This document shows positions 33,444 to 43,408 of a stretch of 64,000 nucleotides of DNA, piece by piece. The notes under the pieces are model-generated. The model saw nothing but the letters and a program-made list of their open reading frames with translations, had not been told where the DNA came from and ran no database searches. Numbering within the stretch: the stretch's first letter is position 1; each line of letters opens with the position of its first letter. The translations under genes were made by a program, and so were the position numbers. Source of the stretch: Codonopsis lanceolata (taxonomy: Eukaryota; Streptophyta; Magnoliopsida; Asterales; Campanulaceae); the NCBI GenBank assembly GCA_013146195.2, contig CM028381.1, positions 52,762,099 to 52,826,098 on the forward strand, given 5' to 3'.

Positions 33444-34700
33444 CGACCAGGCATTGACTATCATAAGATCTTTAGCCTCGTGGTTAAGCCCACCACAATC
33501 CGACTAGTTCTCTCCTTGGTCGTATGTCGAGGATGGGCTCTTTGGTAGCTCAATGTGAAGAATGCATTTCTCCAAGGTATTCTCTTCGATGAGGTATTCA
33601 TGGCTAAACCTCGGTTTTCATTGACAATAACAACCCTCAGCATGTATGTCATCTTCACAAGGCTATCTATGGTCTCAAACAGATTCCCCGGGCATGGTAT
33701 AATGAGCCGCGCCAGTTTCTCCTTACCTCCGGGTTCACAAACTCTATGGCCGACATATCTTTGTTCATCCTTAATGCAGGGGGCACCACCATATATCTCC
33801 TTGTCTATGTGGATGACATAATCATCACTGAGAAACATCCTGCTATCGTTCAAACCTTCATCCCTGCTCGCTACTTAATTTTCGTTCAAGGACCTTGGTG
33901 ACCTTCACTATTTCCTTGGTCGTGAAATTGTTTAAGTGACCAAGTAGTGTCATGCTCTTCGAGCGTGGTTATATTGCAGATCTCCTTGCCCGCACGGGCA
34001 TGATAGATGTCTGACCGGTTGCTACTCCCTTCGCCACCTCACCAACTCTAACACTTCAGTCGGGCACTGCTCTCACCGACCCTACAGAGTTTCAGGCTGT
34101 GATCGGGAGCCTTCAGTATCTGTCTCTTACTCGCCCTGATGTTGCCTATGCAGTCAATAAACTCTCTCAGTTCATGCATAGGCTGACCACCGAGCATTGG
34201 AATGCGTCCAAACGTGTTTTGCGCTATCTATGCGGGTCTATTGATGATGACATACTTCTTCATTGCAAGTTTCCCTTCGCTCGTCATGCGTTCATCGATG
34301 CCGACTGGGCAGGAAATAAAGACGATTACACTTCCACTAGTTCCTATATTGTTTATCTTAGAAGCAACCCGATCTCTTAGAGCTCTAAGAACCAACGCAC
34401 TGTTTCTCAGTCCTCAACTGAAGCAGAAGACTGAGCTGTGGCCACCACTGCCGCCGAGGTACGCTAGATAGCTAGTATCTCTCCCTGGCAAGCTTGACAT
34501 CACCCCTTCCACTTAATCTATCATTTATTGTGACAATGTAGGTGTCACTAGCCTGTACTCCAACTCGGTCTTACATATTCGCATGAAATATATTTTCACT
34601 TCATTCGGTAACAGGTTCATGACAGACTCTTATGGGTTTCCCATGTCTCCTCGACCGATCAGTTGGCCGATGCCCTTACCAAACCGCTTGCTCACCAGTG
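33444..34700 (+). pseudogene. pol: Copia 3 RT continuation and RNase H
   Basis: RT resumes after the solo LTR with QLNVKNAFLQGILFDEVFMA-like text (about 33,546), HKAIYGLKQIPRAWYNE (about 33,656) and LVYVDDIIIT (about 33,800). RNase H from 34,099 includes LTRPDVAYAVNKLSQFMH and AFIDADWAGNKDDYTSTSSY, then ADALTKPLA (about 34,668). Frame breaks lie near 33,615, 33,880 and 34,378 (TAG). The second insert follows shortly after. Confidence 0.87.
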
Positions 34701-34705
34701 CTTCC

Positions 34706-35953
34706 TGTGGGTCCCAATGAGCACAATAATAAGCTAGAAGGGGGGGGGTTGAATAGCTTATTAACACTTTAAAACTTTTAAGTAAGTTCCTTGAAAGTTA
34801 TTTGCAATAAATGAAAAGAGTCAAGTAGCGGAAGACCTTCAAGAAATTGTTCAGTGTCGCCGATAAGGACTACCTAGACCTTTTACAGATTACTTAAGTT
34901 CTGTGAAATGGATAATATAAACAATGAAACTAAGCAGTTCAAATAAATAGACAGCACACGGTAGGAAATAACACAAGTATTTTGGGATGGTTCGCACTAT
35001 AATGAGTGCTAAATCGCCCACCACCAAGGCAAATAACCTTGGATTTAAATTGTGCACTATGTTTTCCACTTAGATCAATTACAAAGAATATCTCTAATGG
35101 ATCGTGTACAAAATATTGACTTGTGTTTGGGTCTAGGGAATTAAATATCTGTAAATACAAGATATTTAATTCGTGCAGAAGTATAGTTAATGGAAGTTAA
35201 CAACAAGAAGAATAAAGCAATAAATGTTGATGAGTAGCTTCTTGTTGTTGACGAGGACTTCTAGATCTGTTAAGGATCTATTGAATGCACTGAACTAAAA
35301 GACTTGGAGATGTGAAGATTCAGAGCAATTCTTTTAGAGTTCGATTGATTCTGTTCCAGTTGTCTCGTTCCAGTCTTCAATGGCGATTTATAGCAGTGCA
35401 TCTCAAAAGAATCCATTAGAGAGGACGAAGACTTCAACATTTTTTTCAAAAATGCATTAAATGCATGGGGTCGTCAAAGGAATTTCGCTTCACAGATATC
35501 TAAAGTAGATAATCATTTCGAGATCTTCAAAAAGGTGGGCGATTTGGTGTCGATCGAGAGATGAAGCGTAAAGTAGGGGCGACGCACTTTTTCGCTTTCA
35601 TCGCTCAGACGAAAAGTATTCTGCTGAAAGTTGCTTTCTGCGCTTGACATGTCGTGGAATGACTTGGATTAATTCAAATAATATATGGAATTAAGTTTGA
35701 ATTAATCCGCCTAGCTTTGAAAGGACACGTAGAAGCTGATCAGTGGACACGAGGTCTACCGATCTTAAGCTTTGGCGAGTCTTCGGTGAAGGCGAGAAAG
35801 GGTCTTCCGCTAAACCGAAAAAGTCCTACAAAAACTATACAAGGCAAAGTTCTATACAGGTTGTCACGCTAATCGATCGCGTACCGATTAGCCATCAAGT
35901 ATAAAACTAATGTAATGTACTGATCAGATATAAATTTAACATAAGAATCAACA
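34706..35953 (+). mobile_element. Second solo LTR inside copia 3
   Basis: A 1248-bp insert, TGTGGGTCCC...GAATCAACA, is flanked by CTTCC on both sides (34,701-34,705 and 35,954-35,958). The opening CTAGAAGGGGGGGGGTTGAA is like the start of many SIRE/Maximus-type copia LTRs, so I suspect that origin. No coding region is inside. Confidence 0.88.
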
Positions 35954-36014
35954 CTTCCAGCTATTATTTCTCAAGATTGGTCTTTCCTCTCGGGCGTCCA
36001 TATTGCTAGGGACA

Positions 36015-36227
36015 TATTAGATAATAATATTTGTAATTATTATTTTTGGCAAATACTGTATATAATTCATTTTCTTGTATAGTTATTTCCTTATTATAAC
36101 TCCTTAAGTGTATATGTTTCTTGTTCCCTACTTTTTGTGTAACCCTAATTGTAATTCTCTATATAAATAGATGATTCAATTAATAGAAATACTATGTTAT
36201 TATTCACAATTATCGTGTGTTTCTACA
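36015..36227 (+). repeat. 3' LTR of copia 3
   Basis: Starts TATTAGATAATAATATTTG and ends GTGTTTCTACA, then TTTAG. Matches the copia 1 3' LTR in length (213 bp). Confidence 0.9.
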
Positions 36228-36835
36228 TTTAGATTCTATCACAAAATGTACATTTTTTAAAATACATAAAAATATTATAATACAACCAAAAATATATATA
36301 TATCATAATATAGAAGTGCTAGGCTAGCACTCTTAGAGGAGTGTCGGCCAGCCCACACTATTGCAAGAGTTTTGGCCGGGTGACACTTATATTTCCATTT
36401 TGTTTTTTGATAAAATATAAGAAAACAACCAACAATAAAAATAAGAGATTTTTAATAAATTAAAAATTAAGAAATTCTAATAAATTAATTATAAGACATT
36501 TTTAATAAAATAAAAATAAGACATTTTTAATAAATTAAAAATAAGACATTTTAATTAATTAAAAATAAGACATTTTAATTAATTAAAAATAAGACATTCT
36601 TAATAAATTAAAAATAAGACATTCTTAATAAATTAAAAATAAGACATTTTTAAGAAATGAAAAATAAGGCATTCTTAATAATTTAAAAATAAGACATTCT
36701 TAATAATTTAAAAATAAGACATTCTTAATACTTTAAAAATAAAACATTCTTAATACTTTAAAATAAGACATTTTTAATACTTTAAAAATAGATTAAAAAT
36801 TGCAATAAAATAGTCAATTGCTTAACCACATCACC
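36228..36835. repeat. Flank B: duplicated segment with 25-bp minisatellite
   Basis: Matches flank A from TTTAGATTCTATCACAAAATG onward. The minisatellite (about 36,431-36,788) has about fourteen 25-bp units against about nine in flank A. At about 36,825-36,840 the text CAATTGCTTAACCACATCA is the empty site for copia 2. Confidence 0.88.
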
Positions 36836-36893
36836 GTGAAACTAGTAGTTTTCATCCATGACCGGAATACAGAGATAAAGATCTATATATCTT

Positions 36894-36942
36894 GAGAGAG
36901 AGAGAGAGAGAGAGAGAGAGTAAAATTAGGGGGGGGGGGAGA
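36894..36942 (+). repeat. (GA)n microsatellite and poly-G run, copy B
   Basis: About thirteen GA units followed by GTAAAATTA and a run of G; counterpart of the site at 18,262-18,305. Confidence 0.85.
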
Positions 36943-37099
36943 GATGGTTGTAAATAACTAAATATTTAGAAGTGAAGGAGGTGTATTAATTGTTGAGGTG
37001 GTCTCCTGTAAGACGGTCTTACGGATCCTTATCCGTAAGACGGAGCCCCATTTAGGAATTTGTGGGTTAATAATAAAATATGTTACTAAAATTCACATT

Positions 37100-37171
37100 A
37101 ATGAGTTTGTCAAGATGGTCGAATCTGACGTTCAGGATTTGATTGACCAGAGGACGCCAGTTCAAACCCCC
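37100..37171 (+). other. tRNA-like sequence, left arm, copy 1
   Basis: ATGAGTTTGTCAAGATGG resembles an A box and AGTTCAAACCC (about 37,159-37,169) a B box of a tRNA gene, about 40 bases apart. I could not fold a full cloverleaf, so it is a tRNA-derived relic at best. Confidence 0.45.
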
Positions 37172-37270
37172 ATAGTTACATAATTTGGTTTTAATTCTTC
37201 TTAATGAGAATTATAAATTTTTGAGTTATAATAAATTAATAATATTTTATAATAAATCATAAAAACCAAA

Positions 37271-37345
37271 GTGGTGAGATGGTTCACAACAAATCTCGTA
37301 AGTTGTTGGAATTTGCATGCTTTTGGTCTAAAGTTCGAAACTTTT
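37271..37345 (+). other. tRNA-like sequence, left arm, copy 2
   Basis: GTGGTGAGATGGTTCAC is A-box-like and AAGTTCGAAACTTT (about 37,331-37,344) is B-box-like. Same orientation as the neighbouring copy at 37,100. Confidence 0.4.
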
Positions 37346-37439
37346 TAGGATTGTTTTTTTTTTTTTTAAGTTTTATTACCAGAGATGTGTCATTTTGACA
37401 TTGTTTACATTTACGATCAATCAGAGTGTTATTTTTAGG

Positions 37440-38880
37440 TTTGGTGTGTATCACTTTGAGAACAAAAGTGTGTCACTTTTGGATAATTGTTGTCTTAGGT
37501 ATGATTAAGTTTTACTTAATTACTTTAAATCAGAGTGTCACTTTTAAACATAGAATGTGTCACTTTTAAGTTTTACGTGTGTCACTTTTGGCAAAAAAAT
37601 CACTTTTCATCTTTAAATTTTTATTCATAAGTATCACGTTTAGTATGTCACTTTTATGTATTAATTGTGTCACTTTTAGGCATTAAGTGTGTCACTTTTG
37701 GTAAAACAACTCATTTTTATAATCATACAATTTGTATCAATAAGAGTGTCACTTTTAGGCTTGGAGTGTGTTACTTTTAGGACTAAAGTGTGTCACTTTT
37801 GAGCTAATGATTTTAACAGCAATAACCAATTGAACACTACTGCAACATATCTTCGCATTCATAGAAATGTATATAATCCCAAGTGTCAATCGTTAAAAAC
37901 ACAAAACCATAACTTTTTCAAGGTAAAGTATATGTTTCTTACTCAAACTTACAAAATTTACTGAAAATATGTCTAAAATAACCGAGCATTAGGAATCTTG
38001 GAACCAAATTCCTTGGCTTGAAGGAAATCAGAAAAATCCGTAGTCTTTTTCTTGCCCTTTTCAATACTTCCCTTAATTCTTTTTATCTTTCCCTTCGTAA
38101 TAGAGCGAACAGGATCTAGGCATGTAGAAGATGAACTTGAAACACGAGATGATTCATTTTGGTCCGGTAAATTATTTAAGGAAGAGTGTCACTTTTTAGT
38201 ATTAAATGTGTCACTTTTTAGTATTAAGAGTGTCACTTTTTAGTATTAAGAGTGTCACTTTTTAGTATTAAATCTGTCACTTTTTGTATTAAGAGTGTCA
38301 CTTTTTAGTATTAAGAGTGTCACTTTGTATTTTAATAAAAATTATAATAAATTTTCATTTATAGTATTACTTTTAACATTAAAATGTGTTTTTTTTTTTG
38401 TGTTTTTAATGTGTCACATTGGTTTTAAATGTGTCATTTAGAATTTCGTCAAAGTCCGTTAGAGTCTGTCAAGTATTCCAAGGCAATTGATGCTAACGGA
38501 TGGCTAACGGAGCTAACAAACATTGAAAGTGGAGTGTCACTTTTTAGTATTAAGAGTGTCACTTTTTAGTATTAAGAGTGTCACTTTTGAGTATTAAATG
38601 TGTCACTTTTTAGTATTAAGAGTGTCACTTTTTAGTATTAAATGTGTCACTTTTTAGTTTTAAGAGTGTTACTTTGTATTTTAATAAAAATTATAATAAA
38701 TTTTCATTTATAGTGTCACTTTTAACATTAAAATGTGTCATTTTTTTGTGTTTTTAATGTGTCACGTTTGGTTTTAAATGTGTCATTTAGCATTTCGTCA
38801 AAGTCCATTAGGATCTGTCAAGTATCCCAAGGCAATTGATGCTAACGGAGCTAACAAACATTGAAAGTGGAGGGGCACCA
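37440..38880. repeat. TGTCACTTTT repeat core with a duplicated ~345-bp block
   Basis: The word GTGTCACTTTT recurs some two dozen times, often as AGTGTCACTTTTTAGTATTA in runs (38,185-38,330 and 38,530-38,660). A larger block with TTTGTATTTTAATAAAAATT, TTTCATTTATAGT, CATTTCGTCAAAGTCC-like and CCAAGGCAATTGATGCTAAC is present twice (about 38,180-38,525 and 38,530-38,875). No coding potential. Confidence 0.85.
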
Positions 38881-38927
38881 AGCAAATAGAGGAAATGAGC
38901 ATTTAAAAAAAAAGATCATCACCAGAG

Positions 38928-38994
38928 GGAGTCGAACCTTGGATTCAGCGCACTTAAAAGCCTTAAGGGTTGACACTTTACCAACTCATCCAAC
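38928..38994 (-). other. tRNA-like sequence, right arm
   Basis: On the minus strand, GATGAGTTGGTAAAGTGTC is a good A box and AAGGTTCGACTCCC a near-perfect B box, about 40 bases apart. It is the most convincing of the three. It faces inward, as the left-arm copies do, so the arms are symmetrical. No acceptor stem pairing was verified. Confidence 0.55.
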
Positions 38995-39711
38995 AACATT
39001 TTGTGATTTATATTAATAGGTTTAGTTATTAATCCGCGAATTTATAAATGGGGCTCCGTCTTACGAATTTAGGATCCGTAAGACCGTCCTACACAAGTTT
39101 TTGCCTTAATTGTTAAAGTATCTTCTCTTTTTTAATCGAAAAAAGTCACTTTAGAATGCGAAAAGACTACGTTACTCCTAATAAGCATGAGACGCATGTA
39201 ACATATGACTAGCCTTGAATCACAGTGCATTTGGTTCATATATCGCGGTACAAAATCTATTCATCAAATTTAATTTGTACCGTTATATATAATAAAATTG
39301 CACCGTGATATATAAATATATGTACCGTGATACAAATATATTTTTACTTCAATTTCTATATTTAAACTTAAATAATGTAAAAACTAATGAATGTTAATTG
39401 GTATGAAAGTCATTTTTCTTATAACACTGGTTAACAATGTACAACTTAAGCAGATTTAGAGTTAATAGTGCAAATACTGAGTGGATTACTATTAAGCATT
39501 CATTTTTGTATCGCGGTGCAAAACCTATTCTTCAAATTCATTTGCACCGCGATATATAAATATATGAATCGCGATACAAAATACATGCATGCTTATTTCA
39601 AATTTTGTATTTTAACTTAAATAATGTAAAAGCTAATGAATGTTAACATTATATATCAAAATACATGATTCATTACAAAATTAATAATTGAACTCTACCA
39701 AGAAATACATC

Positions 39712-40119
39712 AAAATGAAAATTTTGAATACTAAGTGAATTAAAAGAGTCATTCAAGATGAGATCAGTAAAAGGCTGTAGGGAGAGATCAAAATCTAGGC
39801 ATGAATCAAAGTCAATAAATAATTCATCTTGGATCAATAATGGGTAACTTTGTTCCGATGGTATGCCCCAGAGAAATCTTCATTGTGAGAAATCTTTATA
39901 GATTAGCCTCATCAGAAAATGAGAATTCTGAATACTAAGTGAATTAAAAGAGCCGTTCAAGATGATATCAGTAAAAGGTTACAGGGAGAGATCAAAGTTT
40001 AGGCATGAATCAAAGTCAATAAATAATTCATCTTGGGCCAATAATATGTAACTTTGTTCCGATGGTATGCCCAAGAGAAATCTTCATTGTGAGAAATCTT
40101 TATAGATGAGCCTCATCAG
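39712..40119. repeat. 204-bp tandem duplication
   Basis: AAAATGAAAATTTTGAATAC (39,712) recurs as AAAATGAGAATTCTGAATAC (39,916), and the two units stay alike through CTTTGTTCCGATGGTATGCC to GCCTCATCAG. Both lie in the interior of transposon B. Confidence 0.9.
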
Positions 40120-40730
40120 GTTGTCTATCATCAAGTTTCTTCTCAAATTTTATCATCAAATTCATAAAGATAAAAGAAAAATGATGATGCTTTTTTGATC
40201 TAAGATTAGTATGCATCCGAGAATCATAAAGCTAGATAAGTAACTTGATGATAAATAACGGCTGAATTAGAAATAAATCATATGAAGGGAGCTATTAATG
40301 CTATGAATAAATAATTAATAAATGACAGTATACATTTAAAGACGAAATAAGGAAGAAAAATAGTTGTTTGTCATTAATTATGACTCTTGATATTTTTGTT
40401 CATTTTTGTATCACGGTTCAAACATTTATAAAATTGATAGTTTTGTATCGCGGTATATAAATATGTGAATCACAATGCAAAAATATGTGAATTATGATAT
40501 ATCTTTTTCAAAAAAATTACCAAAAAATTAATAAAATTGATAGTTTGTATCGTGGTATATAAATATATAAACGCGATGCATCCCGTCGTTATTCGTAGTA
40601 CGCCTCATGCTCATTAAGGATATTGCATTGTTTTCACGTTCAAAATTGACTTTTCCGATTAAAAAAAAGAAGAAGATACTTTAGCGATTAAATTCTACAT
40701 AAAGAGGACCGACCCGAATTTTACCCTAAA

Positions 40731-42316
40731 CTCTTTTGTATCAATTGGACACTTTGTTTCCATGTAAAAAGTTATTTTCTTCGATCTTAAAAGAGGTACA
40801 GTTTGATTATTTTTTTAATTTAAAAATTCGGCTATGAGTTATTTTTTCTTTTTTTCCAGAAAATTATAGAACACATGATCTTTAGTATTTTTAGTGTAGT
40901 TTACAAAGTTTTATTTTCTATAACTAAAGGAACTTATGTTAATTATTGATATGAAAAATGGACTATTTGACCAGAAAAAAATACTAATATATACCTTTAC
41001 TTTATGACAAAGGTAGGAGAATTACTTTTTTCAGTAACTAATGCCATATCCCTAACGAATTCGAAGAACAAAGGTCACACTAAAGCAATTGATAACAGAA
41101 AACAAGACAGTAAGAGCACGGTTTTTAGCTCATGATTAAGTCATGAGCTAATGAGCTCTTTCTAAGAAATTGCCTAAGCCTTGTTTTCTTCTTTGTTGAT
41201 TGAGTATTAATTATTGTTGTCTTTCTTAGGTTGACTTGGAGATCAAGTAATGAGTTATTTATGGAATGGATATTGGCTAACAATTAACCTTCAATGTTTA
41301 GTTTTTCATTTGCTGTGCATAGTGGTGGATCCAGAAATTAGGTTAAGCAGTATCCAAATTTTTAATTACTACACAAAAAAAAAATTAGAAATTACAATTA
41401 TCGTTTACACGTTTTCATGCGTTAGAAATGTGTAATTACATCATCATCACTAACATTTATTAACAAGTTTTTTTCAATATAGCATACAAGAGAATCATTT
41501 AAAAAATTTCTAACAATATTCGTTTTAAAAATTTCTCCATATTCCCTCAAAAGTCAAAACCACTAACCCTATTGAAGAGATGAAAAACCTTAAATTAACG
41601 GTAATTTATTATATTAAAATTAAATGTTTTTAAGAACATCACACACAAGTCACAAGTAAATTCCCTAAATCAGTAAATCACGCACAAGTAAATGAGATGA
41701 GTAAAAAAAAGTTAAACTAAATTTTTTTAAAACAACACCTCATAATTTCAGATATAAGCTAAAAAATTCTCAAGAAACCTAGCAAAAGAACAAATAATTT
41801 CAACAATCAATTTTTTATTTTATCGTCAAATTGCTCCAATATAAGATCAACCAAAGTTTCAAAGGCACCAAATCTTGTAAATTGAGAACGGTCTAAGGGG
41901 AAAATTGGGAGGGGTCTAACTAGTAAAAAAGATTACTTTTTTTTTTTTTGGCTTTGAGCGGTGTACATGGACATCCATGTCCAGTGCTACCGTCCGCCAA
42001 TGGCCATGCATGACTTGGAAGCCTTCAAAGCTGGATATATGAGACTTGCCATTGCTCAGAAAACTCACGCTTTGAGAGTTAATTTTGAGAGAGAGAGTGT
42101 AATGTACCCCAAAAAAAAAAATTCTATAATAAAATAAAATAAATTTTCTTAATGATAGTTGAATTTTCATTTGGGCTCTCTTAAATTTTTTTGGGACTAG
42201 TACACTTGAAATTGAGTGGGCTTGGTGTACATTATTAGTGGGCTTAGTGTATCTTATTAGTTTGTTTAGAGTTTTGGTTCAACCCATTAGAATCTCTTTA
42301 ATAAATAATAATAATA
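40731..42316. other. Spacer
   Basis: AT-rich sequence without recognisable genes or repeats, apart from a GAGAGAGAG run at about 42,089. Confidence 0.45.
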
Positions 42317-42574
42317 CTCCCTCCGACCCTAAATAATTGTCCTGGTTGACCCGGCGTACAGTTTAAGAAAAAACAATTGACTTGATTATTTATATTGGTT
42401 TAATGTGCAGTTTCCTTTAAAGCCCATGTGTATGTGACCCATAATTAAAGTAGGGTGAAAAAGTAAGGATAAAGTGGTAAAAATGATGTTCTAAAAAGGT
42501 AAGTTTCAAACTGAACAATTATTTTGGGACGGACGAAAAAGGAAAGGATGACGATAATTTAGGGACGGAGGGAG
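42317..42574. mobile_element. Stowaway-like MITE, copy 2
   Basis: CTCCCTCCGACCCTAAATAA at the left and, inverted, CTCCCTCCGTCCCTAAATTA at the right, flanked by TA on both sides. It is 258 bp and matches the MITE at 24,233-24,495 inverted. Confidence 0.92.
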
Positions 42575-43109
42575 TAATAAATAATAATAAGTATAATAAA
42601 AATCGGCAGTTAGCCGCCTATTATCAGGAAGAGAAAGAGACGACCTGAAAAGGAAAAAAAATTAAAATTAAAAATCCATGGATGAATGCATTAACGATTG
42701 GGTACATGTTCAATAGAAGATGAAAGGTTTTGACAACAGAGTATAAATACTCTTGCTGCCCTCTGGATTGAGACACCCATGGAAATCAATTGAATAGAAA
42801 AAAAAAAGGGGGGGGGGCTGCAGTCCTGCTGTAAAAAGGGAGAAATCACTGCAAGAGCAATCACGAACCAGATTGACGAAATTCTGGACGGGGCAAGAAG
42901 ATAGAAAGACGATTAATCCAGACTTTGAAGGTAAACCCGTTAAATTAGAGATTTAATCAGTAGGTAGTATTTATATGGGTGAGTTGATGAACTCTATTTA
43001 AACTCACCATTAAAGTGGAAATAGAGTTGGAAACTGCAAATCGGTTTGATTTGGCGAAATACGGGTAGGGAGTTTTGGGTATAAATATGTTTGTGCGTAA
43101 ACTGTGTTT

Positions 43110-43159
<50 letters not shown>

Positions 43160-43408
43160 GAGAGTTTAAAAAAAATGGAAGTGGGGTTGACTGTGAGAAA
43201 TGGAGTTGAGATAATAGGAAGAAGAAGTAAAATGAATAAAAGAGAGAGAGAAGTTGGTGGGTGTCTTGGAACTTGGAAGTCACAAAAAAGAAAAAAAAGA
43301 AAAGATGATAGAGAAGTGATGTTAACGTGAGAGGGAGTGGGGTGTGGAAATTAAAATAATAGAATAATAATAAAAATGTGTAGAATAAGAATAAAAGTAT
43401 ATAGAATA
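42575..43408 (+). other. Spacer with promoter-like sequence and (GT)n microsatellite
   Basis: A TATAAATAC box at about 42,742 followed by about 190 bases of mixed composition and GAAGGTAAAC (a possible splice donor at about 42,930) looks like a plant promoter and first non-coding exon, but no coding exon follows. A (TG)n tract of about 24 units is at 43,112-43,158. The Cys-Val open frame over it is translated microsatellite. Confidence 0.4.
43112..43158. repeat. (TG)n microsatellite
   Basis: About 23 uninterrupted TG units. Confidence 0.97.

Larger units (their letters stand above)
28809..36227 (+). mobile_element. Copia element 3, full length, with two nested solo LTRs
   Basis: LTRs at 28,809-29,027 and 36,015-36,227 share TATTAG...CTACA ends. 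The primer site TGGTATCAGAGC follows the first. The flanking 5-mers are ATTAG (left) and TTTAG (right), a target duplication with one mismatch. Subtracting the two inserted LTRs and their duplications leaves about 4.76 kb, close to copia 2. The element and its 3' flank match copia 1 and its flank, so both come from one ancestral insertion copied later. Confidence 0.93.
36995..39105. mobile_element. Nested 2.1-kb Mutator-like element with tRNA-like arms
   Basis: A 9-bp duplication TTAATTGTT flanks it (36,986-36,994 and 39,106-39,114); the related site in copy A lacks it. The ends are inverted repeats: left GACGGTCTTACGGATCC then CGTAAGACGGAGCCCCATTTA-like, and the same words inverted at 39,005-39,090. 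The terminus includes the 15-base palindrome GTAAGACGGTCTTAC. No transposase is present. Inside each arm lies tRNA-like sequence, and the core is rich in TGTCACTTTT repeats. A 9-bp duplication and long inverted repeats point to a non-autonomous Mutator-like element. Confidence 0.75.
36920..40730. mobile_element. MuDR-type DNA transposon B, no transposase, with nested element
   Basis: The left part (39,115-39,660, after the nested insert) matches the left arm of transposon A, including AAAGACTACGTTACTCCTAA and GCGGTACAAAATCTATTC. The right arm (about 40,575-40,728), inverted, reads TTTAATCGCTAAAGTATCTT and TTTAATCGGAAAAGTCAATT, mirroring AAAGTATCTTCTCTTTTTTA at 39,115. The interior (39,690-40,570) differs from A and has no transposase; it includes a 204-bp tandem duplication. 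Outer ends are approximate. Confidence 0.62.

Noticed and set aside
34706..35953. Could be a captured host gene fragment
   Set aside because: TG...CA ends, a 5-bp duplication and LTR-like composition fit a solo LTR.
38185..38330. Regular TGTCACTTTT repeats look at first like a CRISPR array
   Set aside because: The repeats are too short, spacers are themselves near-identical, spacing is irregular, and the genome is a plant.
38928..38994. A functional tRNA gene on the minus strand
   Set aside because: A- and B-box words are good, but no convincing acceptor stem or anticodon arm could be formed by eye; kept as tRNA-like only.
43091..43330. Open frame with a long Cys-Val run
   Set aside because: It is a translated GT microsatellite.
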